This document shows positions 29,358 through 39,369 of a DNA stretch of 64,000 nucleotides, one piece after another. The translations under genes and the position numbers were made by a program. The notes beneath the pieces are model-generated. The model saw nothing but the letters and a program-made list of their open reading frames with translations. It searched no databases and had not been told where the DNA came from. The DNA is taken from the NCBI RefSeq assembly GCF_037023145.1, contig NZ_CP146092.1, positions 1,426,001 through 1,490,000 of the forward strand, written 5' to 3'. Each line of letters opens with the position of its first letter. The stretch's first letter is position 1. This stretch comes from Ralstonia sp. RRA (lineage in GTDB: Bacteria; Pseudomonadota; Gammaproteobacteria; Burkholderiales; Burkholderiaceae).

Positions 29358-30263
29358 CTAACCCGCGGGCAGGTTCTCGACGCAAAAATCGATGAACGCA
29401 TGCACCTTGGCCGGCAGGTGGCGCCGTGTTGGGTATAGCGCGTACAAGGCAAAGCGTTCGTCCGGCCAGTCGGGAAACAGGTCAACCAGTTGGCCGCTGC
29501 GCCGCAGGTCTTCCGTACCCAGCGCCATCACCTGGGCAATGCCCGCCCCCGCCACGCACGCCGCGTGCATCGTGCGCACGTCCGACACCATCAACCGCCC
29601 GGCGGGCCGGATCTCGATGCGCTCGTCCTTGCGCCAGAACTCCCACTCGTAGGGGCGCCCCGTGACCGGGTTGTAGAACAGGATGCGCTCGTGTGACGGC
29701 ACATCGCGCGGATGCGCGGGTTTTCCGTGGCGGGCGATGTAGCCCGGGGAAGCCACGGTCACGATGCGCGTCTCAATCAGCTTGCGCGCCACGAACGAGC
29801 CCACCGGCGGTGGCCCGAATCGGATCGCCAGATCAAACCCATCGGCCACCAGATCGCCCACGTCGTCACGCATGATGAGCTCCAGCGACAGATCAGGATG
29901 GCGCTCCAAAAAACCCGCCACCGGCGTCGCCAACGCCATCCGCGAGAAAAACGGATCGACGTTCACCCTCAGTCGGCCCTGCACGGCGCCCGCTGCGCCC
30001 GAAGCCATTGCGGCGGCCTCGGCGATACCCATCAGGTGGGGCCCGACCTGCTCGTAGAGACGGCGCCCCTCGTCAGTGAGCGTGAGCGAACGCGTGGTCC
30101 GCTCGATCAGGCGCACGCCAATGCGCGCCTCCAGCCGACTGACCGCACGGCTCACCCCGGACGGCGACAACCCCAGCGCATCGGCCGCACGTACGAAGCT
30201 GCCGCTTTCTGCCACGGCCGCCAGCAGCGTGATGCCAGAGAACAATTGCCCATCGAACGTCAT
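29358..30263 (-). CDS. LysR family transcriptional regulator
   Basis: A 301-residue LysR regulator. The N-terminal HTH reads VRAADALGLSPSGVSRAVSR (about residues 23-42) with LIERTTRSLTLTDEGRRLYE after it, a pattern of the CrgA-like LysR group. The effector domain covers 90-295. It diverges from the aldo/keto reductase gene with 153 bp between starts, which suggests that it regulates that gene. Confidence 0.87.
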   Translation of the reverse strand: MTFDGQLFSGITLLAAVAESGSFVRAADALGLSPSGVSRAVSRLEARIGVRLIERTTRSLTLTDEGRRLYEQVGPHLMGIAEAAAMASGAAGAVQGRLRVNVDPFFSRMALATPVAGFLERHPDLSLELIMRDDVGDLVADGFDLAIRFGPPPVGSFVARKLIETRIVTVASPGYIARHGKPAHPRDVPSHERILFYNPVTGRPYEWEFWRKDERIEIRPAGRLMVSDVRTMHAACVAGAGIAQVMALGTEDLRRSGQLVDLFPDWPDERFALYALYPTRRHLPAKVHAFIDFCVENLPAG

Positions 30264-30416
30264 GCAAACCCCTTCTGCCCATCGTCATTACGGGAGATTT
30301 TTCACGAATGATTTGCATGTTACGCACTTTATTCAAAGCAGAGTGGCCGGCACTATGGCGGCCTGTTCACCCGGTGGTCCCTCCGTTCATCCATCAGGCA
30401 ACCCAAGGAGCCGCAC

Positions 30417-31250
30417 ATGCTGCACGCATTGAAGACGCAAGGTGTTTCCATCCCCCGGCTGGGGCTCGGCACATTCCGCGTGCCCAATGAAGATTGCCAG
30501 CCCGTGGTCGAAAGCGCGCTGGCGCTTGGCTACCGGCACATCGACACCGCCGCGATGTATGCCAACGAGGCCGCCGTGGGTGCAGCCATCGCTGCCTCGG
30601 GTCTGCCACGCGACGAGATCTTCGTCACCACCAAGGTGTGGCATGACCAGCTCGCGCCGCAGGCTGTCCCGCAGGCGCTCGAACAGAGCCTCGCCAAGCT
30701 AAAGCTGGATTACGCCGATCTGTATCTCGTCCATTGGCCGGCACCGGGCATGGATATGGCGGCCACCATGGACGCCATGGTGGCGTTGCGCGAAAGCGGC
30801 CGCGTGCGGGCCATTGGCGTGTGCAATTTCAATCTGCCGATGCTCAAGACCGCCATCGATACCATCGGTGCGCCGCTTGCCTGCGTACAGGTGGAATACC
30901 ACCCGTTTCTGGATCAGTCGGCGCTGCTGGCTTATCTGGGCGACAGGGGAATTCCGCTCACTGCTTACGCTCCGCTGGCACAAGGGCGCGTGGCGGAGGA
31001 TGCCACGTTGCAGGCCATCGGCCGCAAGCATGGCGCATCGGCAGCCCAGGTGGCCATTGCATGGCTGATGGATCAGCCCAACGTGATCGCCATTCCCAAG
31101 GCCCAGCGCCGCGAGAGCCAGCAAGCCAACCTCGACGCACTGAACCTGCGCCTGGACGATGCGGACCGCGCCGCCATTGCGGCCCTGCCCAAGACACTGC
31201 GTTACGTGCAGCCGACCTTCGCGCCGGATTGGGATGCCGTACCGGCCTGA
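30417..31250 (+). CDS. Aldo/keto reductase (2,5-diketo-D-gluconate reductase B-like)
   Basis: NADPH-dependent carbonyl reductase of 277 residues with a TIM-barrel fold. The tetrad is present: Asp and Tyr in HIDTAAMYANE, Lys in VTTKVW and His in LVHWP. The later motif IPKAQRRESQQANLDAL is the cofactor phosphate-binding region. The ATG is preceded by AAGGAG. Close relatives reduce 2,5-diketo-D-gluconate and methylglyoxal; this cannot be resolved here. Probably controlled by the divergent LysR gene. Confidence 0.87.
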   Translation: MLHALKTQGVSIPRLGLGTFRVPNEDCQPVVESALALGYRHIDTAAMYANEAAVGAAIAASGLPRDEIFVTTKVWHDQLAPQAVPQALEQSLAKLKLDYADLYLVHWPAPGMDMAATMDAMVALRESGRVRAIGVCNFNLPMLKTAIDTIGAPLACVQVEYHPFLDQSALLAYLGDRGIPLTAYAPLAQGRVAEDATLQAIGRKHGASAAQVAIAWLMDQPNVIAIPKAQRRESQQANLDALNLRLDDADRAAIAALPKTLRYVQPTFAPDWDAVPA

Positions 31251-31254
31251 CGCC

Positions 31255-32451
31255 CTAGCGTAACCAAGTCAGCCACGCGTACACGGTCCCCGCCGCAACC
31301 ACCAGGAACGGGATCGAGTAGGCGTGAAATGCCAGCCAAGCTCGCCGGTCTCCCGCCATCCGCAGCGCAATCAGGTTGGCCAGCGAGCCGACGAGCGTGC
31401 CAAACCCGCCCACGCTCACCGCAAAGGCAATCAACGGCCAATCGTGCGAATACTCAGCTAGCAGGATCGCAGCCGGCACGTTGCTGATGACCTGCGACAC
31501 GCCAATGCCGGCCCAGTACAGATGCATCGGATTGGCCAACGCCAATGCATCCAGCGCCTGCCGTACCACGCCAAGCTGTGCCACCAGGCGCAGGTCGATG
31601 AACATCAACACGAACACCAGCAGCAGGCCCCAGTCCACCCGCGCCAGCACGTAACGCGCGCCAATCAGGTAGAGCACGACCAGGCCCGCCAGCGCTGCAA
31701 GCGGATACCCCAGGTCAGTCAGCACCAGAAACGGCACGTACAGCGCCAGCGCTGGCAGCAGCAGGCGCTTGTGCACTTCCACATCACCCGTTTCGGCATG
31801 CAGATGGATTTCGTGCGATGGAAACGCCAGCCACGTGGCCACCAGCAGCAGCACCGTCAGCAAGGCGACCATCGGCGCCATCTGCCAGACAAACGCCCCG
31901 AAGGACAACCCTGACTGGTGCCATAGGAAGAGGTTTTGCGGATTGCCGATCGGTGTGAGCGCCGAGCCTGCATTGACAGCCAGCGCCTCAAAAATGACCA
32001 ACCGCGTGACCGGCAGCTTCGCCACCTGCCGTAAGCCGACGGTCAACGGCACGATCACGAACAAGGCGACATCGTTGGTCAGCAATGTCGACAACGCCGC
32101 CGACGCGCCCACCAGGCTGAGCGCGAGCACGCGTTCGCTGCTGACGGCATCAACCAGACGCATGCCCAGCAATTGCAGCATGCCGCTGGACTCAACCGCC
32201 TTGGTCAGAATCAGCAAGCCGGCCAGCGCAGCGATCGTGTGCCAGTCAACCAACGATGGATAGCCGGCCACACGCTGCGGCGACACGATCGACAACGCGC
32301 CGCAGACGAGCAGCAGCAGCCAGAAGAAGACGTCTTGCTTGAGGTGGTGCCAGAACGGCGGATGGTGTTGCGCGGCAGAGGCCGGATGGGACGCCGGCAT
32401 GGCTTGTGCCATGCGCGTGCGAGGCCGCGAGTGAGGCGAACTGCCGTGCAT
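31255..32451 (-). CDS. SLC13/CitM-like anion transporter
   Basis: A 398-residue inner-membrane permease of the ion transporter superfamily. About ten hydrophobic helices are visible, and the motif NAGSALTPIGNPQNLFLW (about residues 175-192), with a related LLTNDVALFVIVPL before it, is the hallmark of the re-entrant substrate loops of this group, which includes ArsB-, CitM- and YbiR-like permeases. The substrate is not evident. The first 40 residues are polar and the start could lie at an in-frame ATG at 32412. It converges on the aldo/keto reductase gene. Confidence 0.78.
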   Translation of the reverse strand: MHGSSPHSRPRTRMAQAMPASHPASAAQHHPPFWHHLKQDVFFWLLLLVCGALSIVSPQRVAGYPSLVDWHTIAALAGLLILTKAVESSGMLQLLGMRLVDAVSSERVLALSLVGASAALSTLLTNDVALFVIVPLTVGLRQVAKLPVTRLVIFEALAVNAGSALTPIGNPQNLFLWHQSGLSFGAFVWQMAPMVALLTVLLLVATWLAFPSHEIHLHAETGDVEVHKRLLLPALALYVPFLVLTDLGYPLAALAGLVVLYLIGARYVLARVDWGLLLVFVLMFIDLRLVAQLGVVRQALDALALANPMHLYWAGIGVSQVISNVPAAILLAEYSHDWPLIAFAVSVGGFGTLVGSLANLIALRMAGDRRAWLAFHAYSIPFLVVAAGTVYAWLTWLR

Positions 32452-32608
32452 ACGGAAAAACAGGAAACGTTGGCGCAGATGCGCACAAACCAGCCGGGCG
32501 CGGTTTGCCCGGCCGATTGTACGTGCTGCGGCCTCAGCGGCTCAACTCAAGCGCTCAACCGCTGACCGGGCGCGCGGTGCGCACCCGATCAAGGCTCGTC
32601 GGCCCCGC

Positions 32609-33085
32609 TTACGACTCGCGCGAGCCGCCGGAACCCGACCCGCCTGGACGATCCGAGCCGCCAGACGAACCCGTACCGCCAGCACTCGGGCGATCGCTCG
32701 TGCCGCTGGCGCCACTCGGGTGGTAGGCCGCCTGCGGGGTACGCTCCGGACCGCGATACTGGCCTGCCAGGCCGTGACCGCCCGTCGAGCCGCCCATTGA
32801 ACCGGACTGGCTGGCCTCGGTGCTCGACACGCCGCCTTGCAGCGGCTGGGTCGGATGGCTGGCAATCACGCGCTCGATCTCGGCAACCGCCTCGCGCGGG
32901 GCCAGCACGACTTCCAGCCCCAGCGCGCCGGCCACGGCCATCAGCGTCGACAGGCGCGGGTCAGCGCGACCGGATTCCGCGCGCAAATACGCTTCGCGGG
33001 AGATGCCGGCCATCTTGGCGACGTCTTCCTGTTTGAGCTTGCGCGACTTGCGCAGACTGTGTAACTGCTTGAAGGGCTGTTCCAT
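32609..33085 (-). CDS. XRE-type HTH protein with disordered Gly/Ser tail
   Basis: A 158-residue protein. The first 65 residues form an XRE/Cro-type helix-turn-helix (LRKSRKLKQEDVAKMAGISR, then RADPRLSTLMAVAGALGLEV), like small HipB- or antitoxin-type DNA-binding proteins. The remaining 85 residues are glycine, serine and proline rich (SGSMGGSTGGHG, GGTGSSGGSDRPGGSGSG), low complexity and probably disordered. ATG at 33085 is preceded by AGGAG at good spacing; the open frame upstream to 33235 is not needed. No toxin gene is adjacent. Confidence 0.75.
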   Translation of the reverse strand: MEQPFKQLHSLRKSRKLKQEDVAKMAGISREAYLRAESGRADPRLSTLMAVAGALGLEVVLAPREAVAEIERVIASHPTQPLQGGVSSTEASQSGSMGGSTGGHGLAGQYRGPERTPQAAYHPSGASGTSDRPSAGGTGSSGGSDRPGGSGSGGSRES

Positions 33086-33612
33086 CTGTTCGCTCCTGCA
33101 CCTGAGATGGGAAACACCGCCGAGCCCGGGGGGACCCGCACGATGGGCTGAAAACAAAGCGAATGTCGGGTGCGCTGCACCTTGATTCGCGGTCGTACAC
33201 ATGTGTGCGGGCGGTGTCATCGTTGTATTGCACACCGTTGCACACGCTTTGGGTGGCGGCCTCCGCGATGTGTTTTCTACAGAGTAGACGTAATTTCGAC
33301 TGCACCCAACATTGACGCGTGATGAAAGCGCATCCCGTCATCCGTGTTTACCGTGACAAGCCCGGTAACGGGTCGGTTCCCTCGCAGATGCTGTTTTCTT
33401 CGCTTGGTGTGTCACGTTTGTGACGTCTCATGCGCAAATCCTTGCACCCGCACAACGTTTCGTCGATCCGCGCTTGCCCTATCCACCAATTGGAGGGGTC
33501 TCGGGGGAGAGCCTGGGATTAGAGACCCCGGCGTCGCGGGCGTATCTTGGGAGCGGGCGGCGCGCACCTTTCGTCACGCAATTGCCGTGCCGGAAGGTGA
33601 CTCGGCGGTCAG
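33086..33612. other. 527-bp gene-free region between dnaE2 and the HTH gene
   Basis: No open frame in this stretch looks like a gene. It lies behind the dnaE2 stop and before the minus-strand HTH gene and should hold that gene's promoter. I see no convincing terminator, RNA gene or repeat in it. Confidence 0.6.
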
Positions 33613-36600
33613 TTAGTGGAAATCGCGGCTGAAGGTTGCCAGGCGCCCCAGAAGTGGCGTCAGATCGACCAGATGCTGGGCGACCAAGTGCCGCGTCTCG
33701 CGCTCGCACTGCCATTTGCCGTAAACGCCCAGTAGCTGGGCATTGAGCACCTCACGGCGCTGGCGCTCGATCAGGCGCGGCCAGAGCACGACATTGATGG
33801 TGCCGGTCTCATCTTCAATGGAGACGAAGATCGTGCCCTTGGCCGTGCCCGGCCGCTGGCGCACCGTGACAATGCCGCAGGCACGCGCGAGCTGTCCGTT
33901 GCGATACCCCGCCAGCGTGGCGGCGGTGACAAAGCGCATGTCGTCAAGCCGGGGCCGCAGCAAGCTGATGGGGTGACGCTGCAATGACAGGCCCAGGCTG
34001 CTGTAATCGGCCACCACCTCCTCGCCGATGGGCGGAGCAGGCAGCACGAGCGATGCCTCCACCGGGCGGGCCTGGCGCAGCAGCGCGTGGTCGTGTCCGG
34101 GCTCCTGCAAGGCGAGCGTTTGCCACAACGCTTGCCGGCGATGGCCCGCCAGCGGTTTGAGCGCGTTGGCAGCGGCGAGCACATTCAGGTCGTGGCGGTC
34201 GAGTTCCGCGCGATATGCCAGGTCGTCCACGCTGGAGAAAGGGGCTTGCGCGCGGGCAGCTTCGATACGCTCGGCGGCCGGTTGGCGCATACCGCGGATG
34301 CGGCTGAAACCGAGGCGGATGTCCGGCTGCGCCCTCTCCTCGCTTGCCGCGCCCGGGCGTTCGTGCAATGTGCTGTCCCACACGCTGGCCGTGACGTCGA
34401 CCGGCAGCACGCGCACCCGGCTGCGCCGCGCCTCCTGCACCAGTTGCGACGGCGAATAGAACCCCATCGGCTGGCTGTTAAGAAGCGCGGCAAAGAACGC
34501 CGCCGGCTCATGACACTTCAGATAACTGCTGATGTAAGCCAGCTTGGCGAAACCGGCTGCGTGGCTTTCTGGGAAGCCGTACTCGGCAAAGCCCTCCATC
34601 TGACTGCACAGCGCATCCACGAAAGCCGGGTCGTAGTTCCGCTCTTCCACCATCACCTGCTTCAGCCGCACCTGATGCTGCACCAGATTGCCCTTGCGCT
34701 TCCAGGCAGCCATGTCGCGTCGCAAGCGGTCAGCCTCATCGGGCGTGAAATCCGCAGCATCGATGGCGATCTGCATGACCTGCTCCTGGAAGATCGGCAC
34801 GCCGAGCGTACGCTTCAGCACGCCCTCCACTTCCTTGCCGGGATACGTCACGCAATCGGTGTTGCCGTTACGCATGGCCTCGCGCCGCTGCAGGTACGGA
34901 TGCACCATGCCACCCTGGATCGGCCCCGGACGCACGATGGCCACCTGGATCACCAGGTCGTAATACTTGCGCGGACGCAGGCGCGGCAGCATCGATTGCT
35001 GTGCGCGCGATTCGATCTGGAACACGCCGATGGTCTCGGCACGGCAGATCATGTCGTAGGTTTCCTCATCGCCCTCCGGCAGATCCTGCATGGCGAGCTT
35101 GTCAGCCGCCTTGTAATACGCACGACGACCAGGCAGCGCATCGACCATATCGAGCGTGCGGCGAATGGCCGTCAGCATACCGAGCGCCAGCACGTCCACC
35201 TTCAGCAAGCGCAGCGATTCGAGGTCGTCCTTGTCCCACTGGATGACGCGGCGGTTCTCCATGGCCGCGTTCTCGATCGGCACGAGGCGCGAGAGTTTGT
35301 GCTGCGCGATCACGAACCCGCCCACATGCTGCGACAGGTGGCGCGGAAAACCACGCAACTCGCCCACCAGTTCAGCCCAGCGCTGCACCAGCGGTGATGC
35401 GGGGTCCAACCCCTGCTGGCCCGCACGCTCGGCAAACTCCTTGCGGCTATCCCACCACGCCTGCCCCTTGGCCACCTGCTCGATGATGCCGAGATCGATA
35501 CCGAGCGCGCGGCCAACGTCGCGCAAGGCACTGCGCGTGCGGTACGTGATGAGCGCGGCGGCCAGCGCGGTGCGTGTCACGCCGTATTTCTCGTAGATGT
35601 ACTGGATGACCTCTTCGCGGCGCTGGTGCTCGAAGTCGACATCGATGTCGGGTGGCTCGCTGCGTGCGCGTGAAAGAAAACGCGCGAACAATGCATTGCC
35701 GCTGTCCGGGTCTACCTCGGTGATCCCCAGGCAGTAGCACACCGCAGAGTTGGCCGCTGAGCCACGCCCCTGGCAGAGAATGTCCTTACTGCGAGCAAAC
35801 TTCACCACGTCGTAGACGGTCAGGAAGAACGGCTCGTAGCCCAGATCGGAAATCAGATCGAGCTCCATGCTGATCTGCTTAAGCACCTTCTCGGGCGTGC
35901 CTTGTGGGTAGCGCCGCTTGGCACCGGCGTAGACCTCGGCGAGCAGGTACTCAGCAGGTGTCATGCCCTCTGGCACGACCTCGCTCGGGTATTCATATTC
36001 GATTTCATCGAGCGAGAACTGGCACAAGCCGGCCAGCTCCACACTGCGATGCAGGGCACGCTTGCCACGCTCGCCCTGGTAGAGAAACGCAAGCTGCATG
36101 CGCGTGCGCATGGCCTGCTCGGCGCTGGGTGACAGCTCCAATCCACACTCGGCAATCGGCTTGGACAGGCGAATGGCCGTCAGCACATCGTGCAATGGCT
36201 TGCGCTGCCGCGTGTGCATCTGCACACCACCGGTGGCAACCATCGGTACGTCGATCTGCTCGGAGACCGCAGCCACCGTGCCGCGATGGCGGTCATCCGC
36301 ATGACGCAGTGGCAACTCCAGCGCAATCGATAGCCGATCGCCGAACACGCGCTGGCACCACAACGCCTGCATGCGTAGTTGTTGCGGATCGGCGTCATAG
36401 TCGGGCAGCAGAATTGCCAGGCAGTCAGGCACGCCGCGCAGGTGGGCCAGCTCCCCCTTGGGCGCAGCCAGGTCATCGGCCAGCAGGCGGTATTCCCCTT
36501 TGGGCGCTGCCAGCCGCGCGTGCGTGATGACCTCGCTCAGGTTGCCGTAGCCCTCGATGTTCTGTGCCAGCAGCACCAAGCGCAGCCAGGGCTCGCCCTG

Positions 36601-36849
36601 TGCATTGCGCACGGCAAAGCGGCTGCCGATGATGAGTTTGAAGTCCTGCTCCTTGGCCGCCACAAGCGCACGCGCGGTGCCAGCCACGGAGCATTCGTCG
36701 GTCAACGCCAAGGCCTGATAGCCGTATTGCTTGGCGCGCTCCACCAGTTCTTTTGGATGCGATGCGCCGGTCAGGAACGTGAAGTTGCTGATGCAATGCA
36801 GCTCGGCATAGTCAGGCAGGCCGATGGAGGGCAATGCGCTTGTCGCCAT
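33613..36849 (-). CDS. dnaE2: Error-prone DNA polymerase DnaE2 (ImuC)
   Basis: Catalytic subunit of the SOS mutasome that copies past DNA damage. From ATG 36849 the protein has 1078 residues: an N-terminal PHP domain (YAELHCISNFTFLTGASHPKE), the DNA polymerase III alpha palm and finger regions (GRGSAANSAVCYCLGIT; RSEPPDIDVDFEHQRREEVI carrying the catalytic acids), the helix-hairpin-helix region and a C-terminal OB fold (GIVTVRQRPGTAKGTIFVS). The frame is open 35 codons further upstream but family proteins begin near this ATG. It starts 7 bp after the imuB stop, so imuA, imuB and dnaE2 form one operon, normally under LexA. Confidence 0.94.
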   Translation of the reverse strand: MATSALPSIGLPDYAELHCISNFTFLTGASHPKELVERAKQYGYQALALTDECSVAGTARALVAAKEQDFKLIIGSRFAVRNAQGEPWLRLVLLAQNIEGYGNLSEVITHARLAAPKGEYRLLADDLAAPKGELAHLRGVPDCLAILLPDYDADPQQLRMQALWCQRVFGDRLSIALELPLRHADDRHRGTVAAVSEQIDVPMVATGGVQMHTRQRKPLHDVLTAIRLSKPIAECGLELSPSAEQAMRTRMQLAFLYQGERGKRALHRSVELAGLCQFSLDEIEYEYPSEVVPEGMTPAEYLLAEVYAGAKRRYPQGTPEKVLKQISMELDLISDLGYEPFFLTVYDVVKFARSKDILCQGRGSAANSAVCYCLGITEVDPDSGNALFARFLSRARSEPPDIDVDFEHQRREEVIQYIYEKYGVTRTALAAALITYRTRSALRDVGRALGIDLGIIEQVAKGQAWWDSRKEFAERAGQQGLDPASPLVQRWAELVGELRGFPRHLSQHVGGFVIAQHKLSRLVPIENAAMENRRVIQWDKDDLESLRLLKVDVLALGMLTAIRRTLDMVDALPGRRAYYKAADKLAMQDLPEGDEETYDMICRAETIGVFQIESRAQQSMLPRLRPRKYYDLVIQVAIVRPGPIQGGMVHPYLQRREAMRNGNTDCVTYPGKEVEGVLKRTLGVPIFQEQVMQIAIDAADFTPDEADRLRRDMAAWKRKGNLVQHQVRLKQVMVEERNYDPAFVDALCSQMEGFAEYGFPESHAAGFAKLAYISSYLKCHEPAAFFAALLNSQPMGFYSPSQLVQEARRSRVRVLPVDVTASVWDSTLHERPGAASEERAQPDIRLGFSRIRGMRQPAAERIEAARAQAPFSSVDDLAYRAELDRHDLNVLAAANALKPLAGHRRQALWQTLALQEPGHDHALLRQARPVEASLVLPAPPIGEEVVADYSSLGLSLQRHPISLLRPRLDDMRFVTAATLAGYRNGQLARACGIVTVRQRPGTAKGTIFVSIEDETGTINVVLWPRLIERQRREVLNAQLLGVYGKWQCERETRHLVAQHLVDLTPLLGRLATFSRDFH

Positions 36850-36856
36850 GACACAC

Positions 36857-38419
36857 CTAGCCGAACAGGCCGTGCAGATACCAGCGGGCGTCTTCCTCGC
36901 TGGCCGATGCCGAAACACGCTCGCGGTAGACCCAGTAGCGCACGGCTTCCTCACCTTCTGCGATGAAGTAGTCGCGCTTGATGAGGGCGTCGTCCCACCA
37001 GCCGGATTCGATGCGCTCGGGCAAGGACACTAGCCGCAATGGCCCGCGGTAGTACGGATAGTGCTGGCGCGTCAGCAGCGGGATGGGCTTCTCCAGCAGC
37101 CACAGCGGCCGCTCGGGCTGCTGCGCGTGCCATTGCGCCAGCGCCTGACGCACAGCGGCGCGGCTGTGCGCGGTGGTGGCGGCGTTCACCTCCACCCAAT
37201 GATTGGCACGTTCGGGGCGGTGGTCAGCGCATGGCTGCGGGTGGCGCACGTTGTCTGCACCCAACCGGGCGATGAGCGTGTCGATCAGGCGGGCCGCATC
37301 TTCCGCCCGGCCACCGGGTTCGGGAAACAACGACTCGGTGGGCGGTGCCAGCGGTGTGGCGTCTGTCACCGTCAAACGTAGCTCGACCACCGGAGCGATC
37401 AGCGTGAGCCGGTGCACGCGCTCGTGCAGCACGCGTGACAGATGCGCCAGCGTGCGGACCGGCTGCGCCAGGGCGATCTCCACCGGCGTGGAGGATGCGG
37501 CATCGTCACTGCTCCGGCCGCGCCGGCGCTCGTGCTCCAGCGTGAGCCGGTAGGTCTTCGCCCCCAGTTGATGCGCCGACAGCCAGCCCACCAATTGCAG
37601 CAGCAGTTGCTCGGACGCAGCCAGCACACCTTCGGCGCTGTCGATACGGCCGGGCAGCTCCAGCGGCACATCAAAGCTCAGCGGCGCGGCAAACCATGTG
37701 AAGCTCTCGTGCCCATCGCCGTAAGCCGCGTCGAGCGTATCGACCAGCAGCGGCCCGCAGCGGCGGCGCAAGCCGGCACGTGGCAGCGCTCGCAAATCGG
37801 CCAGCCTGCGGCAACCGAGGCCCTCAAGCCAGTCCGGGCGTGTCAGGCGAACCACGGCATCGATCGACAATGCATCCAGCAACGTCGACATGCGTTCCAG
37901 TCGCACTGCCCGTCGTACGCCACCTGGGGGTGCTGTGCGATGCCCGCGCACCGGTCGCGTGCTCGCCAGCCAGGCCGCACCGCGCGCCGTCGGTCCGGCG
38001 CCGAGCACTGGCACGGCGCCCAACCGGTACGCGCAATACTTCACTGCCCGACACAGCGCGCGATGCCCACCGAACAGGCGCAGGCTTGCCTCCACCTCCA
38101 ACAGCACGGTCGCCTCGTCGGCCACATCCAGCGTCACGTGCGGCGTGAATGCCAACAGCGCCAGCGCCAGCGATTGCATCAGCCGTGCCTCGGCCGCCAA
38201 GTCGCGCTCAAGCTGCACAGCGTGCGGTACCAGCGCCTGTGCACCCGCCCGGCGTAGGCCCGCATGCACGCCTTCCCGCACCGCCAGACGGTTGGCCGAT
38301 ACCACGCGCTCCTGCTCCAGCACCACCACCGGCAGGGGCAGCGCGGCCGGGTCAGACCACCGGGGTCGAAGCGCGTCCAGCGGCAGCCGGGGCAGATGCA
38401 CCGCGATCCAGAACGGCAT
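36857..38419 (-). CDS. imuB: ImuB, Y-family polymerase-like mutasome subunit
   Basis: A 520-residue protein related to Y-family polymerases but without their catalytic acids: the start MPFWIAVHLPRLPLDALRPR has no DxD motif where active enzymes keep one. In the family ImuB is inactive as a polymerase and tethers DnaE2 to the beta clamp and ImuA. The start ATG 38419 gives the family N-terminus; the open frame further upstream overlaps imuA out of frame and is not real. The start lies 68 bp inside the end of imuA, so translation is coupled. Confidence 0.9.
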   Translation of the reverse strand: MPFWIAVHLPRLPLDALRPRWSDPAALPLPVVVLEQERVVSANRLAVREGVHAGLRRAGAQALVPHAVQLERDLAAEARLMQSLALALLAFTPHVTLDVADEATVLLEVEASLRLFGGHRALCRAVKYCAYRLGAVPVLGAGPTARGAAWLASTRPVRGHRTAPPGGVRRAVRLERMSTLLDALSIDAVVRLTRPDWLEGLGCRRLADLRALPRAGLRRRCGPLLVDTLDAAYGDGHESFTWFAAPLSFDVPLELPGRIDSAEGVLAASEQLLLQLVGWLSAHQLGAKTYRLTLEHERRRGRSSDDAASSTPVEIALAQPVRTLAHLSRVLHERVHRLTLIAPVVELRLTVTDATPLAPPTESLFPEPGGRAEDAARLIDTLIARLGADNVRHPQPCADHRPERANHWVEVNAATTAHSRAAVRQALAQWHAQQPERPLWLLEKPIPLLTRQHYPYYRGPLRLVSLPERIESGWWDDALIKRDYFIAEGEEAVRYWVYRERVSASASEEDARWYLHGLFG

Positions 38420-39293
38420 GATCAGAAGCGTCCTGATCGCTCGATAGCGCATCGAACGCAGAAGACGATGACAGCGTAGCCAGCAACGCCGCAGTGGCCG
38501 GGTCCATGGTGAATGGCTCGGCGGGTTGCATTGGCAACGAACGAACGGAAGCGCGCCCCGCCTGCAACGGGTCCGCCAACGGCAGCAGCAACGGCGTGTC
38601 ACGCAACGGCCCGCGCCGCTTGTGAAAGAGGATGGACAACGCATCGCCACCCGCCGGCACCAGCCCAAGGCGCAGCACCGCAGGCGACGACTCCCGCAAC
38701 GCCTGTGCCGGCCGGAACACCCAGATGGCGCTCTCGCCTGCTTGTGCCAGCACCTGCAGCCGGCGCAGTGCTCCAGGGCGCGCCTGGTTCAGCCAGATCA
38801 GCACGCCACCGAATGCCTGGCTGCGCACGATCTGCTCGGCGGCCCACAGCAGGTCAGCGGGCTTGTCGGCGCGCACCCAGACGATCTGCTCAGGGGAGAA
38901 ATCCCAGCCGACCAGCCGCACGGCGTTGGGTAGATGTGGGGGGCCGACTAGCGCAATGCGCCCGGTTCCCGCACATAGCGTGGACAGCGCCGGGCGCAGC
39001 AAACGACACTCACCGATACCGGGCTGAGGACACAGCAGTTCGGTCAGCCCGCCCAGCGGCCAGCCGCCACCGGGCAACTCGGTATTCAGCGCGTCATAAC
39101 CGGTGGCCAGAACGCGCCCGCTGGCGCGTGCCAGACTGCCTGCACGCCACAGTGCCGGATGTAATGTTTCGGGCGCTGGTACTATCCGGGCTCTTTGCGC
39201 AGGCAGGCGCGGCCCGCCCCCCGCCGGCCAAGTGGCGACAGGGCGTTCCGCTACACCTTCAGCAGGAAAAAGAGACGGGGACGGCGCAAACAT
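38352..39293 (-). CDS. imuA: ImuA, RecA/SulA-like mutasome subunit
   Basis: First gene of the mutagenesis operon, 313 residues, with the RecA-like core of the ImuA family (LPGGGWPLGGLTELLCPQPG in the P-loop position; IALVGPPHLPNAVRL; VWVRADKPADLLWAAEQIVR). ATG 39293 is used; another ATG 22 codons upstream (39359) lies inside the inserted IS and would add IS-encoded residues. The native SOS operator began 28 bases upstream but is now split by the IS, so expression is probably altered. Confidence 0.88.
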   Translation of the reverse strand: MFAPSPSLFPAEGVAERPVATWPAGGGPRLPAQRARIVPAPETLHPALWRAGSLARASGRVLATGYDALNTELPGGGWPLGGLTELLCPQPGIGECRLLRPALSTLCAGTGRIALVGPPHLPNAVRLVGWDFSPEQIVWVRADKPADLLWAAEQIVRSQAFGGVLIWLNQARPGALRRLQVLAQAGESAIWVFRPAQALRESSPAVLRLGLVPAGGDALSILFHKRRGPLRDTPLLLPLADPLQAGRASVRSLPMQPAEPFTMDPATAALLATLSSSSAFDALSSDQDASDHAVLDRGASAPAAAGRASTPVV

Positions 39294-39320
39294 GGAAAGC
39301 GCGGGAGAAAATCGCAAATA

Positions 39321-39332
39321 CTGTATGGATAT
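39321..39332 (-). promoter_or_regulatory. Left half of a split LexA box plus target-site duplication copy
   Basis: CTGT (39321-39324) followed by ATGGATAT (39325-39332), preceded by AATA. Joined to the right half at 40431 this gives TACTGTATGGATATACAGTA, a perfect CTGT-N8-ACAG LexA box that was centred about 35 bases upstream of imuA. The eight bases are the duplication made by the insertion. The element now follows directly, replacing ACAG with AAGG. Confidence 0.9.
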
Positions 39333-39369
39333 AAGGGCTATCCACTTAGCTCCAGCCATGCCAGAATCA

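Noticed and set aside
38420..38668. N-terminal extension of imuB by 83 codons
   Set aside because: This part overlaps imuA in another frame and has no similarity to the family; ImuB proteins start at the MPFWIAVHLP segment.
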